Shown: piece by piece, positions 23,291-30,062 of the stretch
Numbering within the stretch: the stretch's first letter is position 1
How the letters are laid out: the number at the start of each line of letters is the position of its first letter
DNA from: a virus
Reading direction: 5' to 3' (one strand)
DNA length: 36,249 nucleotides
IMG/VR virus record: IMGVR_UViG_3300022933_000013
Coordinates: 1-36,249 of that record
Program-made: the position numbers and the translations under genes
The notes under the pieces: generated by a model
What the model was told of the DNA's origin: nothing
Databases searched by the model: none
What the model saw: the letters and a program-made list of their open reading frames with translations, nothing else

Positions 23291-23430
23291 TTCCCTAGCA
23301 TTTTATTACTTGCGTATGTAGGAAACATATCAGGAATCCAGGCATGAATGAATAATGCCATACTCATGCTCATGGCTCTCCACCAATGAGTCTTATACCC
23401 CATACAGTTATCTTTTAGATGTTTAAACAT
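23287..23430 (-). CDS. DUF6356-like protein, 47 aa
   Basis: Begins MFKHLKDNCMGYKTHWW, then a hydrophobic helix with Met/Ala (19-30), then H-A-W-I-P-D-M-F and a T-Y-A-S-N-K end. This matches the layout I remember for the DUF6356 family of short proteins in marine phages and bacteria. The function of the family is not known; a membrane-associated role is likely from the hydrophobic middle. Overlaps its neighbours on both sides. Confidence 0.55.
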   Translation of the reverse strand: MFKHLKDNCMGYKTHWWRAMSMSMALFIHAWIPDMFPTYASNKMLGK

Positions 23431-23542
23431 CTCTCATCTCAAAACTGCCTTTAATGTGACCATGTAGCATACAGAAATCCATGTATATCTCTTTACAGAT
23501 TAAACAATATGGGTGTTTTCTTGGTGTACCAGTTAGTTTCAT
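23423..23542 (-). CDS. Small Cys/His protein, 39 aa
   Basis: C13, C16, C24 and H27 (CLIC ... CMLH) form a likely zinc site in a 39-residue protein. ATG 23542 overlaps the previous stop as ATGA. No family recognised. Confidence 0.6.
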   Translation of the reverse strand: MKLTGTPRKHPYCLICKEIYMDFCMLHGHIKGSFEMRDV

Positions 23543-23748
23543 AATGGAGTTCCATCATTCCATGATTCTAATTGTTTTATTCTTACTCGTAGTTGTATAA
23601 TTTCATCTTGCATACCTAAGATATAATCTGCTATATCCCTACTCCTTTCTTCTGGTTTTATACTTATGATTAATTCATCATCTAATAGAATGTCATAATC
23701 CTCATCTATATCTTCCCAGTTGGTGAATCTATACTTAGTTAGTTTCAT
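23539..23748 (-). CDS. Hypothetical acidic protein, 69 aa
   Basis: N-terminal strands with many Asp/Glu (EDIDEDYDILLDD), then a helix with coiled-coil pattern (IIQLRVRIKQLESW, 50-63). ATG 23748 is in an ATGA overlap with the gene before it. No family recognised. Confidence 0.65.
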   Translation of the reverse strand: MKLTKYRFTNWEDIDEDYDILLDDELIISIKPEERSRDIADYILGMQDEIIQLRVRIKQLESWNDGTPL

Positions 23749-23843
23749 TTACAATCATCACAATTTTCATCTACACATACTGGATTATGATTGCCATCTC
23801 TAGTAGGGTGTTTGCTATTTCTGCGTCTAATCGTTCTTGTCAT
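23745..23843 (-). CDS. Basic Cys-ending micropeptide, 32 aa
   Basis: Arg-rich N-terminus (MTRTIRRRN) and a C-terminal C-V-D-E-N-C-D-D-C that could bind a metal. It overlaps the previous gene by 17 bp and the next one by 4 (ATGA). Confidence 0.5.
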   Translation of the reverse strand: MTRTIRRRNSKHPTRDGNHNPVCVDENCDDCK

Positions 23844-24099
23844 TGATTATCTTATTAATTACAGAAGTCGGTAACATATCAAGGTCTTTTGATTCCTCTT
23901 TAATCTTGTTAATAATAGCTTCTTGTTCTTTGAATAAATCATAACCTTGTTTTAATTGTTTAAACGCTTTAACATATTCAGCGTATGAATTGGCAAATAA
24001 TGTAGCTAGTGTTTGTTTGCTGTTTCTTCCTATGGTCTTGCCTGTGGCTTTAACTATAAACTCTTGAAGCTTCTCATCATTAGTCATAATGTTACTCAT
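23827..24099 (-). CDS. Hypothetical coiled-coil protein after terminase, 90 aa
   Basis: Helical throughout; a coiled coil is likely at 38-72. It starts at ATG 24099 in an ATGA overlap with the terminase gene, so both are made together. Its position suggests a packaging or head-assembly role, but no family is recognised. Confidence 0.65.
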   Translation of the reverse strand: MSNIMTNDEKLQEFIVKATGKTIGRNSKQTLATLFANSYAEYVKAFKQLKQGYDLFKEQEAIINKIKEESKDLDMLPTSVINKIINDKND

Positions 24100-25517
24100 T
24101 CAAATACCTCAGTATTTATTGATATTCCACCCTTGCTTTTAGGTTTTTCGGTTTCATCTTGCTTGACTAGCCTATCTGACATGATATCATAGTGACCATA
24201 ATCAAACTCTTTCAAATCCCAACAGCACATGATAAAGCAATCTAACACATCTGCGTTTAGTTCTGACTTGTCTATACCTCCTTTTCCATCAAACTGTGCT
24301 GATCTCATCTGTGCCAATAGTTTAGTATGATTTGGGTGTATTCTCACTTTACCATTCTTGACCATCTGGGAGGCGTTGATTGTCATTTTACTTCTTAACG
24401 ATTGCATATTGGCTGATTCGTGATCCCTTATTTGAAGTCCAAAGTTGATAGGTAAAGCAGGGATTCCTCTTTCCTCTAGGTCACGAATAAATCCAGGGTG
24501 TGCTGAATCTATCTTACAGTTGTCATTATATCTGTGAGCCATTTCTTCAATTACATCTAACATGGCACTTGGGCTTGGTCTTGGAAATTCATTTGCTTCC
24601 GTTACATACAATAAATTATCTCTTATTTCCCCCCCTAGTACACCAAAGTTTGACGAGCCAAAAGCAGGATCACCATAACAGCCACCCCTTCCACCTATTA
24701 CATTCAAATCATATTCTTCTATAATACCTTCAATACCCTCAAAGATATCACCACTACCAAATCCATACTTGAGATTGTACTCACGTTCAAAACTTGGAGA
24801 TTTCTTTGCTGTCTCTATATCCTCTGGCTTGAATACTTTGTTTAATCCTATTGTATAATCCATCTGCTTCATTACATAACCATTGTCAGTTTCATCTTCC
24901 ATTCTCTCAAACAATCCCCCTGGCAAGTTGGGTGTTGATATGAGTAAGATATGTGGGTTGGTCTTTGGTATGTATCTTTCTGCTACTGTGCGAGCTTCAT
25001 CTTGGTATCTGTTCGGGAAGAAATCTGCCTCATCAAGCATTACTATCTTTGGGTTAAGTCCTCTGGCAGGTGACAAGTGGTTAGTTGGAAATGCCTCAAT
25101 CCTACAACCGTTCAATATACAAACTGATTCCTTTGTCTTAAATTCGTGATTAAATAATGACTTCATTCTACCAACTACCTTGTTTGTTAGGTCTTGGTTT
25201 GCTCCTGTAATTATTACCCCTGTAACATCAACTTGGGTATCTTTCCATAAATCATCTTTAAGACAGTTCCAGGCTATCCAACGAATTGTCCACTCGGTAA
25301 TTCCAAGACCTGTCGCCTTTTTCACCCATAGTTTCTTATTAGTTTCTAGTATAGATGTTAATTCCTCCTCATAGTCAAAGTATTCTAATTTGTTTGGTAG
25401 TGCTTCCCAAAACTCTTGAAAAGTTAATCCCCTATACTCTGGGAAATCAACAAATTCCTCCTCAAGTTCTTTCTGCTGTTGTTCCCAAACTGGATAAATT
25501 GATACTTCCTTGTCCAT
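24096..25517 (-). CDS. terL: Terminase large subunit (packaging ATPase-nuclease)
   Basis: A 473-residue motor that translocates and cuts viral DNA at the portal. ATPase part: Walker A-like KKATGLGITEW (66-76), Walker B with IVMLDEADFF (158-167; Asp162, Glu163), and coupling motif STPN (194-197). Nuclease part: Asp283 in YGDPAFG, Asp337 in KIDSAHPG, and Asp423/Asp426 in NADVLD, the RNase-H-like acidic cluster. ATG 25517 overlaps the end of the preceding gene by 56 bp, the usual terminase pair order. Full length for the family. Confidence 0.92.
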   Translation of the reverse strand: MDKEVSIYPVWEQQQKELEEEFVDFPEYRGLTFQEFWEALPNKLEYFDYEEELTSILETNKKLWVKKATGLGITEWTIRWIAWNCLKDDLWKDTQVDVTGVIITGANQDLTNKVVGRMKSLFNHEFKTKESVCILNGCRIEAFPTNHLSPARGLNPKIVMLDEADFFPNRYQDEARTVAERYIPKTNPHILLISTPNLPGGLFERMEDETDNGYVMKQMDYTIGLNKVFKPEDIETAKKSPSFEREYNLKYGFGSGDIFEGIEGIIEEYDLNVIGGRGGCYGDPAFGSSNFGVLGGEIRDNLLYVTEANEFPRPSPSAMLDVIEEMAHRYNDNCKIDSAHPGFIRDLEERGIPALPINFGLQIRDHESANMQSLRSKMTINASQMVKNGKVRIHPNHTKLLAQMRSAQFDGKGGIDKSELNADVLDCFIMCCWDLKEFDYGHYDIMSDRLVKQDETEKPKSKGGISINTEVFE

Positions 25518-25881
25518 TGTCCTTCTGTATTATGTGTTTAGTTGCTTCGTAATAAGCCGATAGGTAAGGCTGTATTTCTCTAATTTCTCTAAGTATTCTA
25601 AGAGCAGAATCAGGTCTATTCAAATGAACCTTCCAATAATTTTTCCATAATAGTTCTTGAACTGTTTCCAAGTTGTCTATACGTTCAAGATGTTGGTCAA
25701 CAAATCCATACTTTCCTATTTCATGTAATCTACTTAGTTTTTCTTTATCTAATTTACCTTTAACTTTATAATAATGTTGAAGGCTTATCGTTACACCATG
25801 AGCTTGAATGTATGCAATAGCCTCTTTACCCCTTAATCTCATACGAACAGATTGCATTACAAGTGTCTCTGTATCATTCAT
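25462..25881 (-). CDS. terS: Probable terminase small subunit, 139 aa
   Basis: The N-terminal 50 residues contain a helix-turn-helix-like segment (VRMRLRGKEAIAYIQAHG then ISLQHYYKVKGKL), as in small terminases that recognise the packaging site. A central helical region (about 75-120) may oligomerise. It lies directly before terL and overlaps it. ATG 25881 is preferred to an upstream TTG at 25890. Family identity rests on position and helix pattern. Confidence 0.6.
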   Translation of the reverse strand: MNDTETLVMQSVRMRLRGKEAIAYIQAHGVTISLQHYYKVKGKLDKEKLSRLHEIGKYGFVDQHLERIDNLETVQELLWKNYWKVHLNRPDSALRILREIREIQPYLSAYYEATKHIIQKDNGQGSINLSSLGTTAERT

Positions 25882-25892
25882 TGGTAACAAAT

Positions 25893-25909
25893 TGATAGTT
25901 TTTCTATCA
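25893..25909. repeat. Inverted repeat before terminase genes
   Basis: TGATAG and CTATCA with 5 bases between, extending to TTGATAG/CTATCAT with minor mismatch. It lies 12 bases before ATG 25881 in the 40-base gap between operon parts. May be an operator or a weak RNA hairpin near the ribosome-binding region. Confidence 0.45.
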
Positions 25910-25921
25910 TTAAGTAACTAA

Positions 25922-26143
25922 TTAATCATACTCTTGGAACACTTCTGGCTCATATTCCCCTTCCAAATAACCCTCACAGCCATCACAATATTTATTATTA
26001 CAGGCTGTGACTACTTCACCATAGGAATTATAAACATAATCCTCCTCCTCTAAGTGTTCTGACCATACATGACCACATCTTCCACATGGATCATCACTAC
26101 CTTCTAACATACTATCTGTTATGCCAGGTGGTAGGCTACTCAT
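25922..26143 (-). CDS. Acidic Cys-rich protein, 73 aa
   Basis: C19-x2-C22 with H24/H29 (CGRCGHVWSEH) and C48, C53, C56 (CNNKYCDGC) suggest two metal sites in an acidic protein ending E-x-E-P-E-V-F-Q-E-Y-D. Starts in an ATGA overlap. Belongs to a series of five such proteins. Function unknown. Confidence 0.65.
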   Translation of the reverse strand: MSSLPPGITDSMLEGSDDPCGRCGHVWSEHLEEEDYVYNSYGEVVTACNNKYCDGCEGYLEGEYEPEVFQEYD

Positions 26144-26283
26144 AATAAATCCTCTATTCTACCCATTTTGATATAATCTGCTAGGCATAGTGGACAATCT
26201 ATTCTTTGCCATTTACTACTACATGGATCACCATACCCACAATCAAATCTTCCTCCACAGGTTCTACAATTATGGTCACTCAT
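26140..26283 (-). CDS. Zinc-binding protein, paralogue of the 51-aa gene, 47 aa
   Basis: Motif CRTCGGRFDCGYGDPCSS (6-23) matches the motif of the gene at 26423-26578, so the two are paralogues. A second Cys pair follows (CPLC, 30-33). ATG 26283 is in an ATGA overlap. Function unknown. Confidence 0.65.
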   Translation of the reverse strand: MSDHNCRTCGGRFDCGYGDPCSSKWQRIDCPLCLADYIKMGRIEDLL

Positions 26284-26426
26284 TCTTTTTCTTCCTTCCT
26301 GATTATGTCTATTATTTCTTCACCTGTTGTGTTGTCTATAATTATTTCAAAAGAATCTAGTTGGATTGATATGTACTCATGTTTGTGTACTTCAATATCA
26401 AATCCACCTATGGTTAGTTGATTCAA
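26280..26426 (-). CDS. Small acidic protein without Cys, 48 aa
   Basis: Start TTG 26426 is decided by a GGAGG motif 9 bases upstream and a TTGA overlap with the previous stop. The sequence alternates strands (IGGFDIEVHKHEYISIQL) and ends in a charged helix. It separates the two paralogous zinc proteins. Confidence 0.6.
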   Translation of the reverse strand: MNQLTIGGFDIEVHKHEYISIQLDSFEIIIDNTTGEEIIDIIRKEEKE

Positions 26427-26578
26427 TTCTTTAATCCCTCCTTTAGATTTGCTTGGAATATTTCTTCAAACCATGCCTCCTTACATTCATCTGAACACCA
26501 TATTTGTTCGCCATGACTAGCACATGGATTTCCATTTCCACAGTCATATCTACCAACGCATTGTTCACAGATGTGCAT
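26423..26578 (-). CDS. Zinc-binding protein, paralogue of the 47-aa gene, 51 aa
   Basis: Motif CEQCVGRYDCGNGNPCAS (4-21), then CSDEC (28-32): five to six Cys for zinc. Pattern C-x2-C-x-G-R-(Y/F)-D-C-G-x-G-(N/D)-P-C-x-S is shared with the 26140-26283 gene. Starts 2 bases after the previous stop. Confidence 0.65.
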   Translation of the reverse strand: MHICEQCVGRYDCGNGNPCASHGEQIWCSDECKEAWFEEIFQANLKEGLKN

Positions 26579-26580
26579 TG

Positions 26581-26796
26581 TCATTGGTTGTATTCCTTTA
26601 CTTTGTCTTGAATATGTTCTTTTACTCTTTGATATGATACTTTGTCAAGGTCAAAATCAAATGAGAAATAGTCAACTGTTAGTTTTTCATCATTCTCATA
26701 TTCTTTTTTCCAATATACATTTACGCCATGTGTGGTATCATACCATTCAAAAACGTACTCTGGACATTCTTCTTCATAAAAAAGGATTTTAGACAA
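26581..26796 (-). CDS. Hypothetical acidic protein, 71 aa
   Basis: Tyr/Phe- and Glu/Asp-rich alpha/beta protein (FEWYDTTHGVNVYW, then VDYFSFDFDLDKV), ending in a charged helix. TTG 26796 is the only possible start and overlaps the previous gene by 8 bp. No family recognised; its charge would allow a DNA-mimic role, which is speculation. Confidence 0.6.
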   Translation of the reverse strand: MSKILFYEEECPEYVFEWYDTTHGVNVYWKKEYENDEKLTVDYFSFDFDLDKVSYQRVKEHIQDKVKEYNQ

Positions 26797-26989
26797 CTTT
26801 CACATGAATCCTTGTCAACCATTGACATTTTACGCATTTTTCAGGCACTTTGCCCTCTACAACTTTTTTTAGTTTGTAGTCATATACCTCTGTATATGTT
26901 TTGTAGCAGTTGGAGCAGAAATAATTTGTTCTGCTAAAACGCCTTAATTTGGCTTGTTTTCCTACCTCAGTTAATTTTTTCCAACTCAT
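26789..26989 (-). CDS. Basic zinc-ribbon protein, 66 aa
   Basis: C25-x2-C28 and C52-x2-C55 form a zinc ribbon with a long basic loop; Lys/Arg-rich N-terminus. TAATG overlap with the gene before it. Likely nucleic-acid binding; no specific family recognised. Confidence 0.65.
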   Translation of the reverse strand: MSWKKLTEVGKQAKLRRFSRTNYFCSNCYKTYTEVYDYKLKKVVEGKVPEKCVKCQWLTRIHVKVV

Positions 26990-27351
26990 TATGCTTCAAT
27001 ATCCTTTTCATAGACTTTATGACCTTGCATTACTAGGTTTGGAACCCAAGTATTTTCCATAAACTCTTTGATTTCTGCGTGATTCTCTGAATAATACGCT
27101 GTGTAATCCATTTGGATTTCTTTGTATGTAATGATTTCTTGTTCCAGTTTGAATAAAATATCTGGATCTTTCATGTAATCACCGTTTTGTTCTCCATAGT
27201 GACACATTGATACAAAAGTTACTGTGTCACCACCTTGCCATGTTTCTACTGTCAAATCCATATAACCTGTTGAGGCTAGTTTGTAGGAATTATGACCTTG
27301 TAGGAATATATCTATTCCAACGCTTTTTAGATACTCTACTGGACTATTCAT
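26989..27351 (-). CDS. DUF6908-like phage protein, 120 aa
   Basis: Residues about 20-75 hold the pattern Y-K-L-A-S-T-G-Y-M-D-L, then S-M-C-H-Y-G-E-Q-N-G-D and D-P-D-I-L-F, which resembles the DUF6908 family of phage and plasmid proteins of unknown function. A charged helical C-terminus follows. ATG 27351 is in an ATGA overlap with the zinc-finger gene before it. Confidence 0.55.
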   Translation of the reverse strand: MNSPVEYLKSVGIDIFLQGHNSYKLASTGYMDLTVETWQGGDTVTFVSMCHYGEQNGDYMKDPDILFKLEQEIITYKEIQMDYTAYYSENHAEIKEFMENTWVPNLVMQGHKVYEKDIEA

Positions 27352-27530
27352 AATAATTCAACCCTTGAGTGACCGTTTTTGTTTATTCCAGGGGAATTGT
27401 GTAAGTCAACACTATCTGCTCTTGAAACATAATCCCAAGTTTTTTTAAAGTGCTTGGTCATTTGTTTTAAATTACCTTCGAATCCACACTCACAAGTGAT
27501 TGCTTCATCTGGGAATATTACGTTTTTCAT
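27348..27530 (-). CDS. Single zinc-finger protein, 60 aa
   Basis: C13-x-C15 followed by H27 (CECGFEGNLKQMTKHF) recalls a C2H2 finger with one ligand still unclear. It is the first gene of a transcription unit: a TATA box is centred 25 bases before ATG 27530. It starts the series of small Cys-rich genes that follows the modification module. Confidence 0.6.
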   Translation of the reverse strand: MKNVIFPDEAITCECGFEGNLKQMTKHFKKTWDYVSRADSVDLHNSPGINKNGHSRVELL

Positions 27531-27551
27531 ATATTTATTAGCAAAATCTGC

Positions 27552-27559
27552 TATATATA
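27552..27559 (-). promoter_or_regulatory. TATA box after the modification module
   Basis: TATATATA on the minus strand, centred 25 bases before ATG 27530 and just upstream of the end of the methyltransferase gene. It separates expression of the small zinc genes from the module. Confidence 0.55.
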
Positions 27560-27562
27560 CCC

Positions 27563-28546
27563 TTAAGATTCAAGTATTTTGACTAAATGTTTAGCAATAT
27601 GCTTCATTAAATTGGGTGGAACTGCTCTCCCTATTCTCTCATATTGTTGTGTATATGTTCCTAATATTTTAAAATCCTCTGGAAAACTGGATATTGCTTT
27701 AAGTTCTTTGATAGTCAATGTCCTGTTTTCTAAGGGGTGATAAATATCAACTGATGTTGTTATAGTAGGACATGGCTTTGTCATTGAGGCTCTACGGTGT
27801 GAAAAATAACTATTGTTTTGATTATACTTACAACATTGTTCACCCTGTTTAGTATAATTTAGATAATATAGAACCCTTTTACTTGTTACTTTTAGTTTTT
27901 CTTTTTCTGCTTCTATTACTGTAATATTTTTTGTTGCTTCCTGAAATGTTATAGGCTTACAGAATGGTTTTGGGTGTGATGGTAGTTTATTCAAATCTTT
28001 TCTTATACCTATTATGATTAATCTTTCCCTGCTTGTTGCTGTTTCAAAATACTGTGCATTAAGCACTTCAACATTTAGATTATAACCTATTTTTTGTAAT
28101 TTAATCAGATAGTTTGTTAGCAGTTCTTTTGCCACACCTAACGTCATACCTTTAACATTTTCTAAAACTATTGCTTTAGGTTTAATTTCAGATATTAATC
28201 TTATCTGCTCATCAAATAAATCATCAACTCTTTGCTCCGTACTTGAATATGATTTAACCTTACCCCATGACCTTTCCCTTTTACCTGCCATAGAAAAACT
28301 AGCACAAGGAGGTGATCCATCAAGGATATCCAACTCGCCTTTTTTTAGTCCAATTAAATCAAGTATCTCTTTGCCTGTTACATCTCTGATATCTTTTTCA
28401 ATTATTGGTGTGCCTGGAAAATTTACCCTGTAACAAATTCTTGCTTCCTCAATAAATTCCAATGAGGCTAATACCTTACACCCTGCTAATTTGTAACCCA
28501 AACTTGATCCACCTACACCTGAAAAGGTTGATACAACTGTTACCAT
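27563..28546 (-). CDS. Cytosine-C5 DNA methyltransferase with Asn-to-Arg change in motif X; predicted Cx-SAM-dependent carboxymethyltransferase
   Basis: 327 residues, Dcm/DNMT fold. Motif I FSGVGGSSLGY (8-18), motif IV GSPPCASFS (77-85) with catalytic Cys81, motif VI ENV (129-131), motif VIII with SRERL (172-176), a short target-recognition region (about 215-270), motif IX LTIKELKAISSFPEDF (about 277-292), and motif X RIGRAVPPNL. In the family motif X is GNxVPP; here Asn is Arg307 (codon AGA, bases 27626-27628). Asn at this place touches the transferred group, and Lys there gives Cx-SAM use in engineered M.MpeI. The residue after Cys81 is Ala rather than the usual Gln. ATG 28546 is preferred over TTG 28567; it overlaps the PP-loop gene by 7 bp. 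The methyltransferase fold is certain; the changed cofactor is inference. Confidence 0.9.
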   Translation of the reverse strand: MVTVVSTFSGVGGSSLGYKLAGCKVLASLEFIEEARICYRVNFPGTPIIEKDIRDVTGKEILDLIGLKKGELDILDGSPPCASFSMAGKRERSWGKVKSYSSTEQRVDDLFDEQIRLISEIKPKAIVLENVKGMTLGVAKELLTNYLIKLQKIGYNLNVEVLNAQYFETATSRERLIIIGIRKDLNKLPSHPKPFCKPITFQEATKNITVIEAEKEKLKVTSKRVLYYLNYTKQGEQCCKYNQNNSYFSHRRASMTKPCPTITTSVDIYHPLENRTLTIKELKAISSFPEDFKILGTYTQQYERIGRAVPPNLMKHIAKHLVKILES

Positions 28547-29343
28547 ATTGTGTTCCAATCCCTGCAAATATCCATTATTCTTGTACGACTCTTAAAATTA
28601 ATTTTTTTATTAGATAATAATGTTTCAAATAATGTGGGTATATTTGCCACTAACTGCAAATTGGAATGTTGTTTTACCTTACCTATTTTTGCAAATTCTT
28701 TAGAATACGCTGTCCTAACATGATGTTTTTGAAATGGTTTATTTACACCATACCAATCAAATTTCATAAAAAAATTAACTATTTCCTTATGTTTCATACC
28801 TATTGATACTAAGATTTTATTATATTCCTGACATAAGTATAGATGTTGATCCATACCATCATTATTAGGTTGATAATGTGTCTTTAAACGATATTCGTCA
28901 AATTTGCTTTTAGGTGTCTTAAAATGAATAGCACAACGTTTAGTTAGTCCATAAAAATCATCAAACCCCATGCCTGTCAATACATATTTTTCTTTTATTT
29001 TTGGATAAACATAGATAAAAGGAAATGCACACTCGAAATTCGTCTTTTTCCTACACTTGTACTTGTTTAATAATGTGAAAAAATCATCATGTAAATTATC
29101 AGTAGGAACAATAATTGTATCTATATCCCACCCAAAAGTGTCAGCAGTTTCTTTGGCTTTATCTGAATCATAAGTAGGTTGATTTTCCAAATGAAATGTA
29201 TAGGCATGAACCTTTTTACCAAGTCTATGAGCTGAAAATGCCACACTTAAACTATCTACACCACCTGATAATAATACTGCAACTTCCTTATCAGGCACTT
29301 CTTTTTCTATAAGTGCTTCCATAATTTTATCAATCTTGGTCAT
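28540..29343 (-). CDS. Asparagine-synthetase-type PP-loop ATPase lacking glutaminase domain
   Basis: 267 residues. ATP-binding PP-loop LLSGGVDSLSV (24-34) and a second motif VLTGMGFDDFYG (121-132), which corresponds to the SGEG(S/A)DE(L/I)FGG motif of asparagine synthetase B. Such enzymes adenylate a carboxylate and then form an amide. The N-terminal glutaminase domain is absent, so it would need free ammonia or another amine. It starts at ATG 29343 in an ATGA overlap with the CmoA-like gene and runs into the methyltransferase gene. Substrate inferred from neighbours: the carboxylate of 5-carboxymethylcytosine, in DNA. Alternatives: a QueC- or sulfur-transfer-type PP-loop enzyme, less likely given the second motif. 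Confidence 0.8.
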   Translation of the reverse strand: MTKIDKIMEALIEKEVPDKEVAVLLSGGVDSLSVAFSAHRLGKKVHAYTFHLENQPTYDSDKAKETADTFGWDIDTIIVPTDNLHDDFFTLLNKYKCRKKTNFECAFPFIYVYPKIKEKYVLTGMGFDDFYGLTKRCAIHFKTPKSKFDEYRLKTHYQPNNDGMDQHLYLCQEYNKILVSIGMKHKEIVNFFMKFDWYGVNKPFQKHHVRTAYSKEFAKIGKVKQHSNLQLVANIPTLFETLLSNKKINFKSRTRIMDICRDWNTIW

Positions 29344-30062
29344 TTAATTGCTATGAATCCTGCAAAATTATACCATTTAAAAATTATGTCATTACAGTAA
29401 AATCCACACTTTCTTAATAATGATTTATTTTCATCTAATGATATTGGAGTCATAATTCCTCGTAAACTCTTTGATTTCTTTTGATTATCAATAGGATTTA
29501 AGCCATTTCTGATTTTCATATCTTGATACAAGTCAATCATTATCTCATTAAATTGGGCGTCAGAACCAACTATTTTTTCTACCATAATTAATGCTCCCCC
29601 TTGACGTAAACCTCGATAAATATTTCTAAGTAACAGTTCACGATTTTCTAAGTTAATGAATTGAAGTGTAAATAATGATATACATAAACTGACAGTATTT
29701 CCAGATAGTGATAAACTATCTAATCCATGATTAAGGTCGGTATTAATTAATTTTACATTATCTATATCCTCTAAATTTTTCTTGGCAACATCTAACATTT
29801 CTTCCGATTCATCTATACCAATAAATTTTAAGTTTTTTCTAGGAGAACTGTTATGAATATTTTTAAGGGTTGTTCCAGTAGATACCCCAATGTCAATAAC
29901 TGTATCATTGTTTCTTAGAAAATAATTAGACAATTCTAATGTCATTCGTTGCACTTCATTGTATAGTGGAACCGATTGTGATACATGATCATCAAAATGT
30001 TCTGCTATATTCTTGGACTTGAATGTCCATACGTCATTATAATCTATTTTCTTTTTGACCAT
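29340..30062 (-). CDS. cmoA-like: CmoA-like carboxy-SAM synthase
   Basis: 240 residues. Class I methyltransferase fold with motif I [12 protein letters not shown]. Segments match E. coli CmoA closely: [12 protein letters not shown] against [32 protein letters not shown] against [33 protein letters not shown] against GLNPGGALVLSEK; and [13 protein letters not shown] against FQCFNFGSLVALK. CmoA converts SAM and prephenate to Cx-SAM for wobble uridine in bacterial tRNA. No CmoB partner is present here, and archaea do not use that tRNA pathway. CmoA Arg199 lies near QKRS; here the aligned segment is QKKS. ATG 30062 is preferred to TTG 30077. Overlaps the ParB-like gene by 26 bp. Confidence 0.8.
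   Translation of the reverse strand: [240 protein letters not shown]

Noticed and set aside
28540-29343. PP-loop enzyme as QueC in a 7-deazaguanine DNA modification pathway
   Set aside because: No FolE, QueD, QueE or DpdA partner is present, and the second motif fits asparagine synthetase rather than QueC.
29340-30062. The CmoA-like protein as a tRNA wobble-modifying enzyme
   Set aside because: No CmoB homologue is in the window and archaea do not make this nucleoside; the neighbours all point to DNA. It cannot be excluded fully.
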